Shown: positions 53,788 to 64,000 of the stretch, piece by piece
How positions within the stretch are numbered: the stretch's first letter is position 1
How the letters are laid out: the number at the start of each line of letters is the position of its first letter
Source: Rhizodiscina lignyota
Taxonomy: Eukaryota; Ascomycota; Dothideomycetes; Aulographales; Rhizodiscinaceae
DNA: 64,000 nucleotides
NCBI GenBank assembly: GCA_010015805.1
Contig: ML978134.1
Coordinates: 496,001-560,000, forward strand
Direction of reading: 5' to 3'
Made by a program: the position numbers and the translations under genes
Notes under the pieces: model-generated
Database searches by the model: none
Told to the model about the DNA's origin: nothing
What the model saw: only the letters and a program-made list of their open reading frames with translations

Positions 53788-56145
53788 ATTAATATTGAAA
53801 GGGAAAAAGGAAGGAGCGAGAAGTGGGATCAACGGCTCCGAGACTGGTCGCAAATCTTGCTGTGTGCTCAGCAGTGTTCGGTTGGTGAGTGCCGTGGGAT
53901 TTTCTCACTGACGCGCCACCTATTGGCCAAGGCGTACAGACGGCTTCGTAATGGGCTTCACCCCCAGCCGCATTGCAACGGGGTGTCAACGCGCTCTTGG
54001 CTCTCGAACATCACGATTCTGGCTCGCATAGTTGAAGAGGTTTCGAGCTTGAACTTAGAGCATAATGCATTTACAAGTACCCAGGCTTGGCTTCGTGGAT
54101 GCAGCTGAAGGTCAGACAGCGCTGAGATGTCGGCATGCCCGTGCGGCGAAGCCGGCCGCGAAACGGACTCTATCGCCAGGAGTGCCTTGCAAGCTGTCAG
54201 GAATAAGGCAACAATGGCAGCATCACGAAACCGCGACGGAGCGCGATGACTGCGGTTTATCACCTTCCTCTGGTGAGCATCAAGGCCTCTGTTTCATTTT
54301 GAGAGGAACATCAGCCGCACAGGCGGCGAGCACACGACATTGGACTCTGCGAAAGCAGCCCTACGTTACCAGCCTACCAGGCAGGCCGGCTGGAAGTGGC
54401 TAGCGGCAATGGGCTCGCGAATCTTGGACGCGTCTAGCGTGAGGGAAACGCGACATCCAGGTCATTTGCAGCGAAGTTGAGATGACGACTCTGCCATGCA
54501 GCCATGCCGCCATTTTGGGCGTGCAGCCGATGGGCGTGCATCTCCACAATTCCACATCTGACCTGATTTCGCACGCGTCGACACGCGCTTGAACTTGCGT
54601 GCGGAAGGCCCTCCGCCGCCTCTTCAGAGGCTGCTTGCTTCTTCATGCCCGGCCATCCCAGCGCGACGCTCCCGTGAAACGCTGGAGCCAACTCGACCGC
54701 GAGCAAACTGGCGAGGCTCAGCATGCCCGCCGTGCAACCAGATCCCACGGCGACAGACATTCGGAGGCGTGCGCCATCGTCCAGTCGCTGTGGTGCAATT
54801 CACGCTGCAAGCGCTTCTGCTTTCGATGTGCCCCTGCGACACCCACGCGAGGCGAGAAAGATGGAGAACCCTGGCGCGTATCTTTTCCCACAATGAAGCA
54901 CCGGTCGGCAGTCTGGCGGCTCTCCAGCAGCGATTGGGCGGCGCACGTCCAGCCTCTGGCGCGTTTCCCCCTCCTCAATGACTGAAGGCCGCGACGGCGC
55001 GAGGCGGACTGAATAACGTCAAACGCCATCCTGGTCGTCTTGCGCGAGAAGGATTCGAGTCTGATCTCACGCAGGTTTGTCATTGGCGTGACACCATCAG
55101 GACTGTGGGCCGCAGCGAGCACGGTGCTATCTCAACACCCGCGCCATTATTTCACGACGTTATTTTACCGGCACAGCTTCTATACATAATATCGGCTGTC
55201 GATCACGACCAGGGTCGCACACGGCGGCCAAATTCGCTTCACGTGGTTGTACGAGCAGCGCGGCGGCGGTGGTACAGTAGGCGGCGGGCAGGCGGTTGGG
55301 CAGTAGATAGCAGAGCAGGTAGTGCGTCGCTCCGTGGCATAATGAGCATTGTCTTGCGGAGGCGGCGAAGGCGAGCTGCAGGCCTACGAAGTGTTGTTTA
55401 CTGTGCGTGCCAATGGCACTATCGCGCCAGAGGCGAGCATTTCCTGGCCTGTCAGTGGTGCGCTTGGCCCGATGCGGCGTGGCGCGGCGTGCACGACACA
55501 ACCTAAAGGCAGGAAGCTTGGACTGGATGAAGTCGAATGGCAGCAAGCCCACAACGAACTTCCGCTCCACTGCGAAAGAGGGGGCGCGGGAGACTTCCTC
55601 GACGCCGCTCGCTCGCACGCTCGCATCTGTCTGAATCTCACAAGAACACCTCCCAACTTGCTACCTGCAGCTGCGGTGCCATCGTGCAGCTCTAGCCCGC
55701 GGCCAGGTCCACCTTGTAAACACCACCGGCCTGCACGCTGCCTCAGTCGCAGCAGCTCGACTTCCCTCCGCGCCTCCACCCAACGCTGCGATGAGGAGGG
55801 CCTATCTCGCTCTCAACTCCGCTCCTTCTTCCTCTTCTCTCCTTCGTCCGCTGCCCCCGCTTGGACAATTATGAAATCCGTCCCTACCGTAAGAGCCCGT
55901 CTGCCGCGTTTGCCCTCGCGTGCCCGTCTCTTGTTGCCATCCTCTCCCGCGTCGTACCCCCGGCCCTCGTCTTCCCCTCATATACTCCTCAATTGCTCCT
56001 CGGGAGCCTCTGAATACATCAGCACTAACTTCTTGTGCCGCAGCTTTGTGCCACTGCAACACTCACAGGCGTGTCCGTCGTTGGCTATGCAATTGGCACC
56101 ACCGACTCGCTGGACGAGGCGCCGTCCCTCCACCCTGACGCGATC
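53788..56145. other. 2.4 kb GC-rich upstream region
   Basis: This lies between the divergent starts of GCN20 and the large disordered protein. Overlapping frames of 100-266 codons occur on both strands, a by-product of high GC content, and none looks like protein. A small exon at 55871-55888 (ATGAAATCCGTCCCTACC, donor GTAAGA) could splice to 56044 and extend the next gene at its N terminus. Confidence 0.4.
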
Positions 56146-59100
56146 ATGACCGACCTAGACACTCGACACGCCAATCTAGACATCTCCAGCAGTCCTCTTT
56201 TCCCCAGCTCCTCTTTCTCGAAGCCATCGGCCCGGACCGGCGCGCCGGAGTTTCGCACACCCCCGGTTATGGAGCGTCCATCGAGTCGACGGCTAAGGAG
56301 GATGACGACGGCTGGTTCCATACAACAGAGCTTGGATATGGACAGGACGATGGAAGCGGTCGCGGAGGATGACACTGTTGGCGTTGAACCTCGGATTGCA
56401 CTTCGATCGCGTCCGTCCTGGATGAGGAGATTGTCGAACCTCTCTCCGTCAGGATACTCCACACCATCCACAAATTCTCGACCCGCGTCTGCATCCATGT
56501 CTTTCTCTGCAGGCTCAAACTCTTTCTCACAAGCAGGTTCGACTGTGCCGATCTTTGGGGGTCCACAGAAGCCTTTGCCGCCAAATAAGCTGGTGAAGCG
56601 CTCGTCGTCCTTCCGAGTAGCAAATGGTGCGGTTGGTGTTGAAGGCTCAAGTCGTGGCCCTCTAACGAGCCATCAACGTATGGCAACATTGAGAGCTCGC
56701 CCTGCATCTGCCATGGGCTCCTTGGAATGGACCGAACCGGAGCCATCAAGAGTACGGGAGCAGCAGAGCAAATCGAAATGGCGGCATTATTTCTCCGCGA
56801 TGGTGGTAGGAACAACGTCTGACGGATCGAAATCTCGTGCTACAGATGTGAAGGCTGTAAGGAGGATATTACCTGACGAGAAAGGCCAACCTGTCCTGGT
56901 CATGGCAAAGTCAATTGCGGCGACGAGCGTAGATGTCGACGAGACTCTAAGAATGAGTCATGATGCCGAGAGCTTTATGTTTGGAAGCAGCAGCAGGCCG
57001 ATGACACCAGCTGCATTTGACGATGCCCTCAGCTCGCGGGTTTCGACTGCTCCTTCCAAGCGCAGCAGGCCTGGAGCCGACTCTACAACCGATGAGGTGC
57101 GCCCTCGACGCTCCTTCTCGATTAGTGACCTACTTTCAAGAGGCCCTTCCTCCAAGAAGTCGAGCTCAAATGCTTCTTTCGGGGACAAGTTCCTGAGAAG
57201 AGGAAGAAGGATATCTTCCGCTCCAACTCGGCTGATGACGACCAGGCAGTCCATCGAACTGCAACACGATCGAGAAAGGCCATCGAAACGCCGCGATATA
57301 ACTGAACCTTCGAACACGACAATCCCACCACCTTCCACTGGTGACTCTCAGCGCTCCGGGGGCTTTGGTCTCCCCGTTGGTACACCACTTTCGCCTCTGG
57401 TAACTCCCTCTCCTCCTAAAAACATCTCAGCAGCGTTGCTTATTGATGAGAAGACTACACTTGTTCATGAGGATTTATTCCATGCTCCTGACCATTCTCC
57501 ACTTGCTTCCAAGGTGCCTTCAGCGATGGCAGGTCGATATTCGAAACACCGTATACGCACGTCAGTGTCACATTCTGAACAAGCATCGACAATTGGCGGA
57601 TCTGATGTTGAGACTAGAGGCATGAGTTCAGGCGACGACGACGACACGGACATGACGAGCGATACCGTTTTCGATTCTGTGCGAACTCGTGCAACAAGAA
57701 GCACGTCTGGCGCGGGCGCAAGGGGGCCGCGCATCGAGACCATATTCGATGAATCACCACCTCATAAAAGCTTACAGCTGTCGCTCTCGAAAGTTCAAGA
57801 CCAATTTCCTGATAAAATTTTGACCGACCTTGACATTGGAGCAACTTCATGGCACGAGAATGAGGCAATCTCCACGCCTACTGCTGGTAAAAGTGGGTCT
57901 GGGGATGGTCTGGGCGCAGCTTCACTCCGCGACATTGAAAAGTCCCCCGCGCGCTCGTCTCACTTTCACTCGTCCCCGCCCGACTTTTCTCACTTAACAT
58001 TGAGTGAAAAGCAACGCACACAGCAAGGTCAAGGTGAGGATATGGAATGGTCTTATGACGATTCAGAGCCCGAAAGTATGCGAGCATCTGCTACTGAAGA
58101 TGAAGCAGACGGCATAGAGTACGAGCGAGTTGCGACGCCTCTCTCAATTCATCGCAGCAATCCCACTTTGGTCGACACTAGCTCTAGCTCAACCGCGGCT
58201 ACGCCACAAAACTGCATCGGCCCAGCACCGTCGCAAGCTGGACGAGGGAGTGCCACAAGGAACAGCGCTTTTGATTGGAGCGAGCCAACCGACACATCTC
58301 CTCGCAATCGCACGCCTCCACGTCCCAAAACTGTCCACGGAAAGAGGCAACCTGGTCCACGAGGTAGTCGCTCTATTGGCCGTCGAGCACCAAGCTCTCT
58401 ACACACTCGCAGTCAAAGCGTACCTGTAGTGCCAGACATGAACGGCAAGCGAGAATCACCGGTTGGGAACAAGTTCGGCACTTGGGGCGCAGGCCAAATC
58501 GAAATCGAAGAATGGGACGATGACGACTTTGACTTCGCAGGAGCTGAGCAGAGACGCGTAGACAGCGGCACGAGTATATTCGTTCCTCAAGTCATCCGAG
58601 ACCAGCAAGATACGGTGAACAATGCTAGAGGCCTACTCTACGAATGGCTACGTCTTGTTGCGCAACTCAAAGCTATCGACGGACACGCTTCACGTCTGCG
58701 CATCACTAACGGACCGGATGCGGAAACTTTCCGGAAAGTCAAGGCTGTCATTGCGCTATCCGACGAGAACTTACCAGGAGCTTCAATTCCACCACCATTA
58801 TCGACGGGCTCATCCCCAAGTGTGAAATCCGACATTGTCGAGGAGGAGCCAAGCGTAGCTTCACTCGCGGCGTCACTTGAAGACAAGTTGCGGCTCAAAG
58901 CGGGATCCTCGTCTAGCGCCGGATTAAGCGAGCCAATCATGCAGATGGCGTCTGCAGCCCGCAACAGACGCAAATCTGTACTACCTTCGAACAGCGCAAT
59001 TTTCTCACCGCCTGCGCAAGCTTCTGGATCCATTGCTGCAGTTTTCGAAGACGAAATCTCCCCTGCAGGAAATATTCAGGAGACGTCTGTGCTCACTTCG

Positions 59101-59837
59101 TCCAAGGATGCCTCTGTCTCGGCCGCAAAAGTGCTTATCGAGCAGATCCAGAATACGCCTGTGACACCGCAATCATGGAAACGTGGTGGCTTTCGGACAC
59201 CAGAGAAGCCTGTGCTTGCATCGACCAAGGAGGACTTCGAAGTGACCACAACAGCGATCGTTGAGAATGTCCATGCTCTACCGGAGCCGTTCACAGCTGG
59301 CAACCTATCGACGCAAGAGACATCTGCTCTCGCGTCGCCCAAGGAAAACTCCGAGGCAACCGCAGATGTTGAACCAATCCAGAGCAACCATGCGGTGCCG
59401 AGACCGTCGACGCCTGTGTCCTTTCCAACGCAAGCGGAAGCGAACAAGGCGCCGTTCGACGCAGAAGCGCTCCGCTACCTCGTTCCATTCGTTCGCGATA
59501 TCCTAAGCAAGGCCAAAGATGCTGTTCGGATGGAAGAGGCGCTGTACAATAGCCCGAACGTCTCTCCAAAGGTACCACTCGAAGTGGACCTTGCTCAGTT
59601 CAAACGAGCCCCACCAGATGGCTCGCCTTCCGTTGCGCGCGGTCGTCGAGTATCACGCAACGCCATGATGATGGAGACGAGCGATACGCAGGGCCTACAG
59701 ACTCCAGAGAAGGAACTTACCACGCAGTTGAAGTTGATGACGGTAATGTGAACCCCACCGTTGGCGGATAACGTGTTTACGGCTCTTACTACACTTCTTT
59801 TTTCCAGTTTGACGATTCCGATCTGGATTTTGACTAG
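56146..59837 (+). CDS. Large Ser/Pro-rich disordered protein with acidic WDDDDFDF motif
   Basis: Two exons, 56146-59742 and 59808-59837, give 1208 residues; the last exon adds only FDDSDLDFD and the stop. Most of the protein is disordered and Ser/Pro/Arg-rich with many SP and TP sites. More conserved-looking parts are WMRRLSNLSPSGYSTPS near 92, SKWRHYFSAMVVG near 215, and a block near 820 (IEIEEWDDDDFDFAG) followed by a helical region (NNARGLLYEWLRLVAQLKAI). At about 975-1100 three loose repeats built around TSxLxSxKE are seen. The acidic-aromatic motif plus helical region reminded me of SIN regulators such as Byr4, but the N terminus does not fit, so I give no name. An in-frame extension to 56035, or an upstream exon at 55871-55888, would lengthen the N terminus. 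Confidence 0.78.
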
Positions 59838-61050
59838 ATTTGGATAATGGCATCATCAAAAGCGCTTCCCTTCATGTATGACTGGGCCGCGTTCTAGCGC
59901 TGGTGCGTCCCTTTCTCGTCGTTTCTCTCTTGGAACGACGCTGTATTCTATGTACATGCGTTTCTAGCACTGGGTTTTCTACATCGGCCACCAAAGCAGC
60001 AATGCTCCTCTGCATAGCACATTGCGGGGGCGCGGTCTGTCATGCATCGGCTTCGTACGGCTGTGGGTTCTGATTACACGCATGAAAAAAGGGAATGCTG
60101 TCTTCATGTCTTTTCCTTACGTATACGGAAGACTTAGAGACCCGGAGAGGTTCTGCTTCACCTTGCTTGTTTTGCTACTACACTACACTTGCTTTCTCAA
60201 CCCTAATCGCCGTCTTCGGCCCGCATCTTGCTTTTCTGCATGGCACTCGGGGGGTCTGGCTTTTCTGGCTTTCTTGCTTTCAAATGTACAAAAGTCCGGG
60301 TGGTTTTAGGCACGATGTTTTACGGCAACAAAGACTCCTCGGCAGTAGACAGAAGCACACGTTCCAGACAGCACAGCAGCATGAATCAACAAGGTTGTTG
60401 ATCCCATTGTCCAGCAATGCCTCTTCAGGCCTTTCGGGCCCCAGGCTTCTGCCCTCATGTCTCCTCTCGTGCGCCCATGACAAATGTCCGGCTTGTTTCC
60501 GCTCGCACTCCGCTCGGGAGCAGGTATGCAGTCTAGTCGCTTTCCACTTCAGTGATGCGTTGACGGGCCTTGAGAGCCCATTGCACTATCTGATTTCAAA
60601 TGTGCCCCTCACTTAGGCACTGTGAAGATTTTATCCAGCGACATGGCGGATTCGTAACCGCTGCATCTGCATCTCTCGGAAATCTCAAATATGCGACATC
60701 CGTCCGGTCTTGGCACCCTCCACTCCTCCATTCCCGACCCCTGCGCGACATTTCAAGCTCCAACTTCCTTGCATGATCCGCATCCTGTGCATGAGTCTTG
60801 AACTCAATCTACTTCCTATCTCCCCCACCCCAATGGCACGAGAGAGGGGATGCGCCGGCAGCATGTCCGTCGTCACTGCGTCACAGCGGGGTACAAATTG
60901 AGGAGGACGCGCCTGTGACTTCGATACGCGTTGCTTGCTGTTAACATACTGTGGATACGGGGTAGCTAACATCCCTTCATAGCAAAGCTCGGAGCCTACA
61001 GTGGAGCTTTCGCCTGCAATTGAAGCTGTCATTGACCATTCTGAGACACC
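59838..61050. other. Intergenic region
   Basis: 1.2 kb without a supported gene. The 173-codon frame at 60095-60616 is Leu/Ser/Cys-rich without a recognisable domain; its left part is probably the 3' UTR of the preceding gene. Confidence 0.4.
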
Positions 61051-62813
61051 ATGAGGTCCTCTCATAGCTCCATTGTTTCTTTGGCGGCCTGTTTCGTCAG
61101 TGCTGCCATTGCGCAATCCTCCAGCTCTGCCCCGGTCCAGCCATCATGCTCAACGACCTTGTCGGCGAGTTATGCCACGCCGACCATCAATTCGGCGTAC
61201 CAGTTCCGCCTCGTGGCGCAGAAACTCACAGCGCCACGAGGTATCATCTTTGACACCGCCGGGAACATGCTGGTGCTAGAGCAGCGCTCAGGCATTGTGG
61301 CAATGACCCTCGAAGGGGATGGCAACTGTGTCACAGCAGGTGCCCCAAAAACGGTGGTCAACAATACAGATGTATGCGTCTCATCTAATGCCTTCGCTGA
61401 TCTGGCTCCTGAGCCTTGCATGTGGAATTGGACTGTGCTGACCCTGTGGCTTCTTCAAGCTCAACCACGGCATTGCATTTTCGCCCGATGGCAAGACGCT
61501 CTACGCGTCTACTTCCGACGATGTCTTCGCATGGGATTATGATGCAACGACTGCTAAGACCACCAGCGATCCGAAGCAACTGGTCACTAACATGACCAAT
61601 GATGACCATACCACCAGGACCCTTCTCGTCCCGGATCACGTGGATGGCATTATCCTTGTGAGCAGAGGAAGTACTTCGAACGTTGACTTCGAGGCACAAT
61701 TCCTCGACTCCGGACACAGCCAAATCCGAGCTTTCAATATCTCCAACGCCACCAAGCCGTATCAGTATGTCACTGACGGTCTCCGCCTCGGCTGGGGCCT
61801 CCGTAACTCGGTCGGCGTGGCAGAGGAGCCCCTCACAGGTGGTATCTACAGCGTCGAGAACTCTGTAGATCAGCTCTCCCGTGACAATCGCGACATTCAT
61901 GAAGACAATCCTGCAGAGGAGATGAACTTCCATGGTTACCTCAACGGCACGGCATATGCACCCCAGGGTTCGAACTACGGGTACCCAAATTGCGTGACTG
62001 CATGGAGACCGGATTTGCTGCCGGAGAATGCAAACATTACAGTAGGCACTCAGTTCAAGCTTGACGATTTCCCAACGACAGATCAGACGTGCATGGATGA
62101 CCGCACACCGCCGCGTCTGGCCTTCCAGGCCCACATGGCACCCCTAGATATCAAGTTCAACGGAAATGGCTCCGCCGCGTGGGTCACCTTCCACGGCAGC
62201 TGGTAAGTTATCTTCTCCTTTACCATGCGATCGCCACGTGTCCTCCATTCAACATTTCTCACAGTTACACAGGGACCGCACCAACCCCGTCGGTTACAAG
62301 GTGTCAGCTATCCAGTTCGCCAACGGCTCCCCGGTTGAGCCGGCCAACTCCTCCGTTGCCGCAATCGACATCTTCGCGAACCCGGACAATTCCGCCTGCC
62401 CCGACAAGTGCTTCCGTCCCGTCGGCCTCGCCTGGGATATACAGGGCAGGCTGTTCGTCACCTCCGATGCTACTGGCGAAGTCTACATGATCTTGAGGTC
62501 GGATGGGACGCCCACGAATGGCAGCTTGCCCGACTCGGTCATCAATGGGCCGAGGATTGGATCCGCAGTGGCCAGCGCTGAGCCGACCGCTACGAGCACT
62601 GGTGGTGTCAGCGGTGCTGGAAGTGCGACTCCGACTCCATCTAGCAGCGGAAGCGGTAGTGCTGGTGGAGCAAGTGCAAGTGCGAGTGGAAGCGCATCGG
62701 CGAGTGGAAGTGCTGCGGCTGCATCAAGCTCTGGCGCTGCCGTAATGGCCATGCCTGGGTCGCAGATGGCTATGGGAGTTGGTCTCGGTTTGGGAGTGTG
62801 GAATTGGATCTAG
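61051..62813 (+). CDS. Secreted sorbosone/PQQ-dependent sugar dehydrogenase-like protein
   Basis: The family is a six-bladed beta-propeller oxidising sugars, often with pyrroloquinoline quinone (AA12 or L-sorbosone dehydrogenase type). Three exons, 61051-61371, 61460-62202 and 62273-62813, give 534 residues in phase. A signal peptide is clear (SIVSLAACFVSAAIA). Propeller motifs include LTAPRGIIFDTAGNMLVLEQ, LNHGIAFSPDGKTLYAS across the first intron, GLRNSVGVAEEPLTGGIYSV and DIKFNGNGSAAWVTFHGSWD. The last is followed by RPVGLAWDIQGRLFVTSDAT. Several N-glycosylation sites are present. The C-terminal 90 residues are a Ser/Ala/Gly linker ending in a weakly hydrophobic stretch (MAMGVGLGLGVWNWI), which suggests a GPI anchor. 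Cofactor and substrate are inferred from the family only. Confidence 0.83.
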
Positions 62814-63748
62814 TCACGTGATGCGACTCGGACGACACCCAAAGGCTAAGTATGAACCATTAAGATACCTACATGAGTGATGAGGCAACGAAGCGATTGA
62901 GTGATGTCTTGGATGAGTACGGGTGAGGAGTGAGTTGTGGCGCACTAGATGTCTCGACATTGACGTGGGAGGTGAAGTGTTTGTTAAGCTCTCGTTGATT
63001 TCACTCCTAAGTTGAACTTGAAGTTATATCAGAAAGACGTGAAGCATCTCAGTATCTCACTACACTACCTCTATCTTCTTCATTCAATCATAGGCTATGT
63101 GTCAATCGTGCTCGCCACCTCCGTGACTCCGCGTAGCCTTTGTGCGTATAAGTACATCCTTCCACCAATTCCTTAGCCTCGCACAACCTGGCTTTAAGCA
63201 CTTCTCTATCTACCAGAACTCGTTCACGAAGACATAGACTGCTCTTTTCGTCTGGTATAAAGTGCGCTTTGGCTGCGAGAGACTGATTTATCTCTCGGCG
63301 TCACTTGGTGTCGCCTCCCCCTTCGCTCCTCTCTCGCACCATCTACCGACCATCTCTGCAGCCATCTACATTATCAAAAGTGGTTTACCAACCTCACACT
63401 ACGTTTCACTACCAGCCTCGTGAGTATTTTGGCTTGTGGTTGGTGAAAAAGGGTGGTGGCGGCGGATCGCTAGCTATTGTTCAGCGCATTGAGAAAACCT
63501 ACCAGCCTCCGAATTCAGCACTGAACAAAAAGGACACCGGCCTCCAAAATAATCTTTGAATTCTCTCATCCATCTTCATTCTGCATACATAGGCTGCGCG
63601 TCTTTACTTTCAACGACTCGTTCTATCTCTCACGCACTGGGTGCTCGAGAGACTCACTCTCCGAAAGGCATCACATATCCTCACTCTGACTACGGTCGAC
63701 TTTTACCCCGCAAGCGCATTCCTCACTGACTACCTACTACGGTCTACA
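62814..63748. other. Intergenic region and leader of the F-box gene
   Basis: No gene is supported. The frame at 63305-63559 starts with TTG and has a Gly run but no domain. A long pyrimidine-rich leader seems to precede the ATG at 63749. Confidence 0.4.
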
Positions 63749-64000
63749 ATGGCGAACCTTAACAACTCTTCTGCCAATACCGCCGCTCCCGCAACTCCAC
63801 CTCCTGGTGAGTGGAAGTTGCCCAACGAGGTATGTTTCGTCCAGCTCTAATTCGCTCCTTGCACACATTTCGCAATCAATGCGCTAACACTCGAGGCAGC
63901 TCACTCTCAAGATTGCGCTCTACAGCCAAGACCGCGAAATCTGCAACCTCGCAGCAGTCTCCAAGAAGACTAGCGAGGTCACTGCGGACAACAGCCATCT
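63749..64000 (+). CDS. F-box protein, N-terminal part cut by the window end
   Basis: F-box proteins choose substrates for SCF ubiquitin ligases. Exon 1 at 63749-63829 and exon 2 from 63900 onward join in phase 0 across a GTATGT...GCAG intron with a CTAAC branch site. After a short Asn/Ala/Pro-rich start, the junction produces WKLPNELTLKIALYSQDREICNLAAVSKK, matching an F-box (LPNEL, then CNLAAVSK). The gene runs off the right edge, so its substrate-binding part is not visible. The domain call is moderate because F-boxes are short and variable. Confidence 0.7.

Noticed and set aside
55349-56149. 266-codon plus-strand frame
   Set aside because: Low-complexity translation overlapping equally long frames on the other strand; the region looks like a GC-rich leader.
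56146-59837. Naming the large protein Byr4 (septation network regulator)
   Set aside because: The acidic WDDDDFDF motif and helical segment are suggestive, but the N terminus does not match the Byr4 pattern I know; left unnamed.
1-64000. CRISPR arrays, rRNA genes and replication origins
   Set aside because: No CRISPR-like spaced repeats or rRNA sequence were seen; the genome is eukaryotic and an origin cannot be recognised by eye.

Overview
This 64 kb window looks like a chromosomal segment of a filamentous ascomycete (Pezizomycotina, most likely a Dothideomycete). Nearly every multi-exon gene carries short introns (about 45-75 bp) with GTAAGT/GTATGT/GTACGT-type donors and CTAAC/CTGAC branch sites. 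The gene set includes HET-domain proteins, a UstYa/DUF3328 protein, an AA12-type sugar dehydrogenase and a COT1 kinase. Products come from translating and splicing by eye; no database search was possible.

Left part (0-24 kb), mostly housekeeping: Mago nashi (-), beta-COP SEC26 (+), a long-chain-base (sphingoid) kinase (+), a GPI-type Gly/Ser/Trp-rich wall protein (+), a single-pass membrane protein (+), a zeta-class glutathione transferase/maleylacetoacetate isomerase (-), APQ12-like membrane protein (+), a secretory-pathway agmatinase (-), Fpg/MutM DNA glycosylase (+) and the NatA auxiliary subunit NAT1 (+).

Middle part (24-32 kb), an accessory island with long gene-poor, AT-rich, degenerate-looking stretches. 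It holds a UstYa-like (DUF3328) oxidase gene (-) facing a gene for a secreted precursor that carries seven near-identical copies of EEDPFKWDK(TK) separated by Kex2-type KR sites (+). It also holds a decayed 120-bp tandem-repeat locus, an eight-exon gene with micro-exons for a small secreted cysteine-rich protein (-), and a macro-domain-like gene (-). The repeat precursor plus UstYa homologue is the signature of a fungal dikaritin-type RiPP locus. The core sequence is not one I recognise, and this is the best candidate for an undescribed system here.

Right part (32-64 kb): two HET-domain genes (+) flank the COT1/NDR kinase gene (-). Then come an acidic secreted protein (-), a coiled-coil protein with a Cys4 knuckle (-), a pair of inverted-repeat elements at 43.2-43.55 kb, mitochondrial ribosomal protein uL10m (-), TRP4 anthranilate phosphoribosyltransferase (+), the exosome nuclease DIS3/RRP44 (+), the ABC-F protein GCN20 (-), a 1208-residue disordered protein of unknown function (+), a PQQ/sorbosone-dehydrogenase-like secreted enzyme (+), and the 5' end of an F-box protein (+) cut by the window edge.

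Apart from the UstYa/precursor pair, the genes show no operon-like grouping. Several pairs are divergent and share an upstream region: mago/SEC26, agmatinase/Fpg, UstYa/precursor and uL10m/TRP4.
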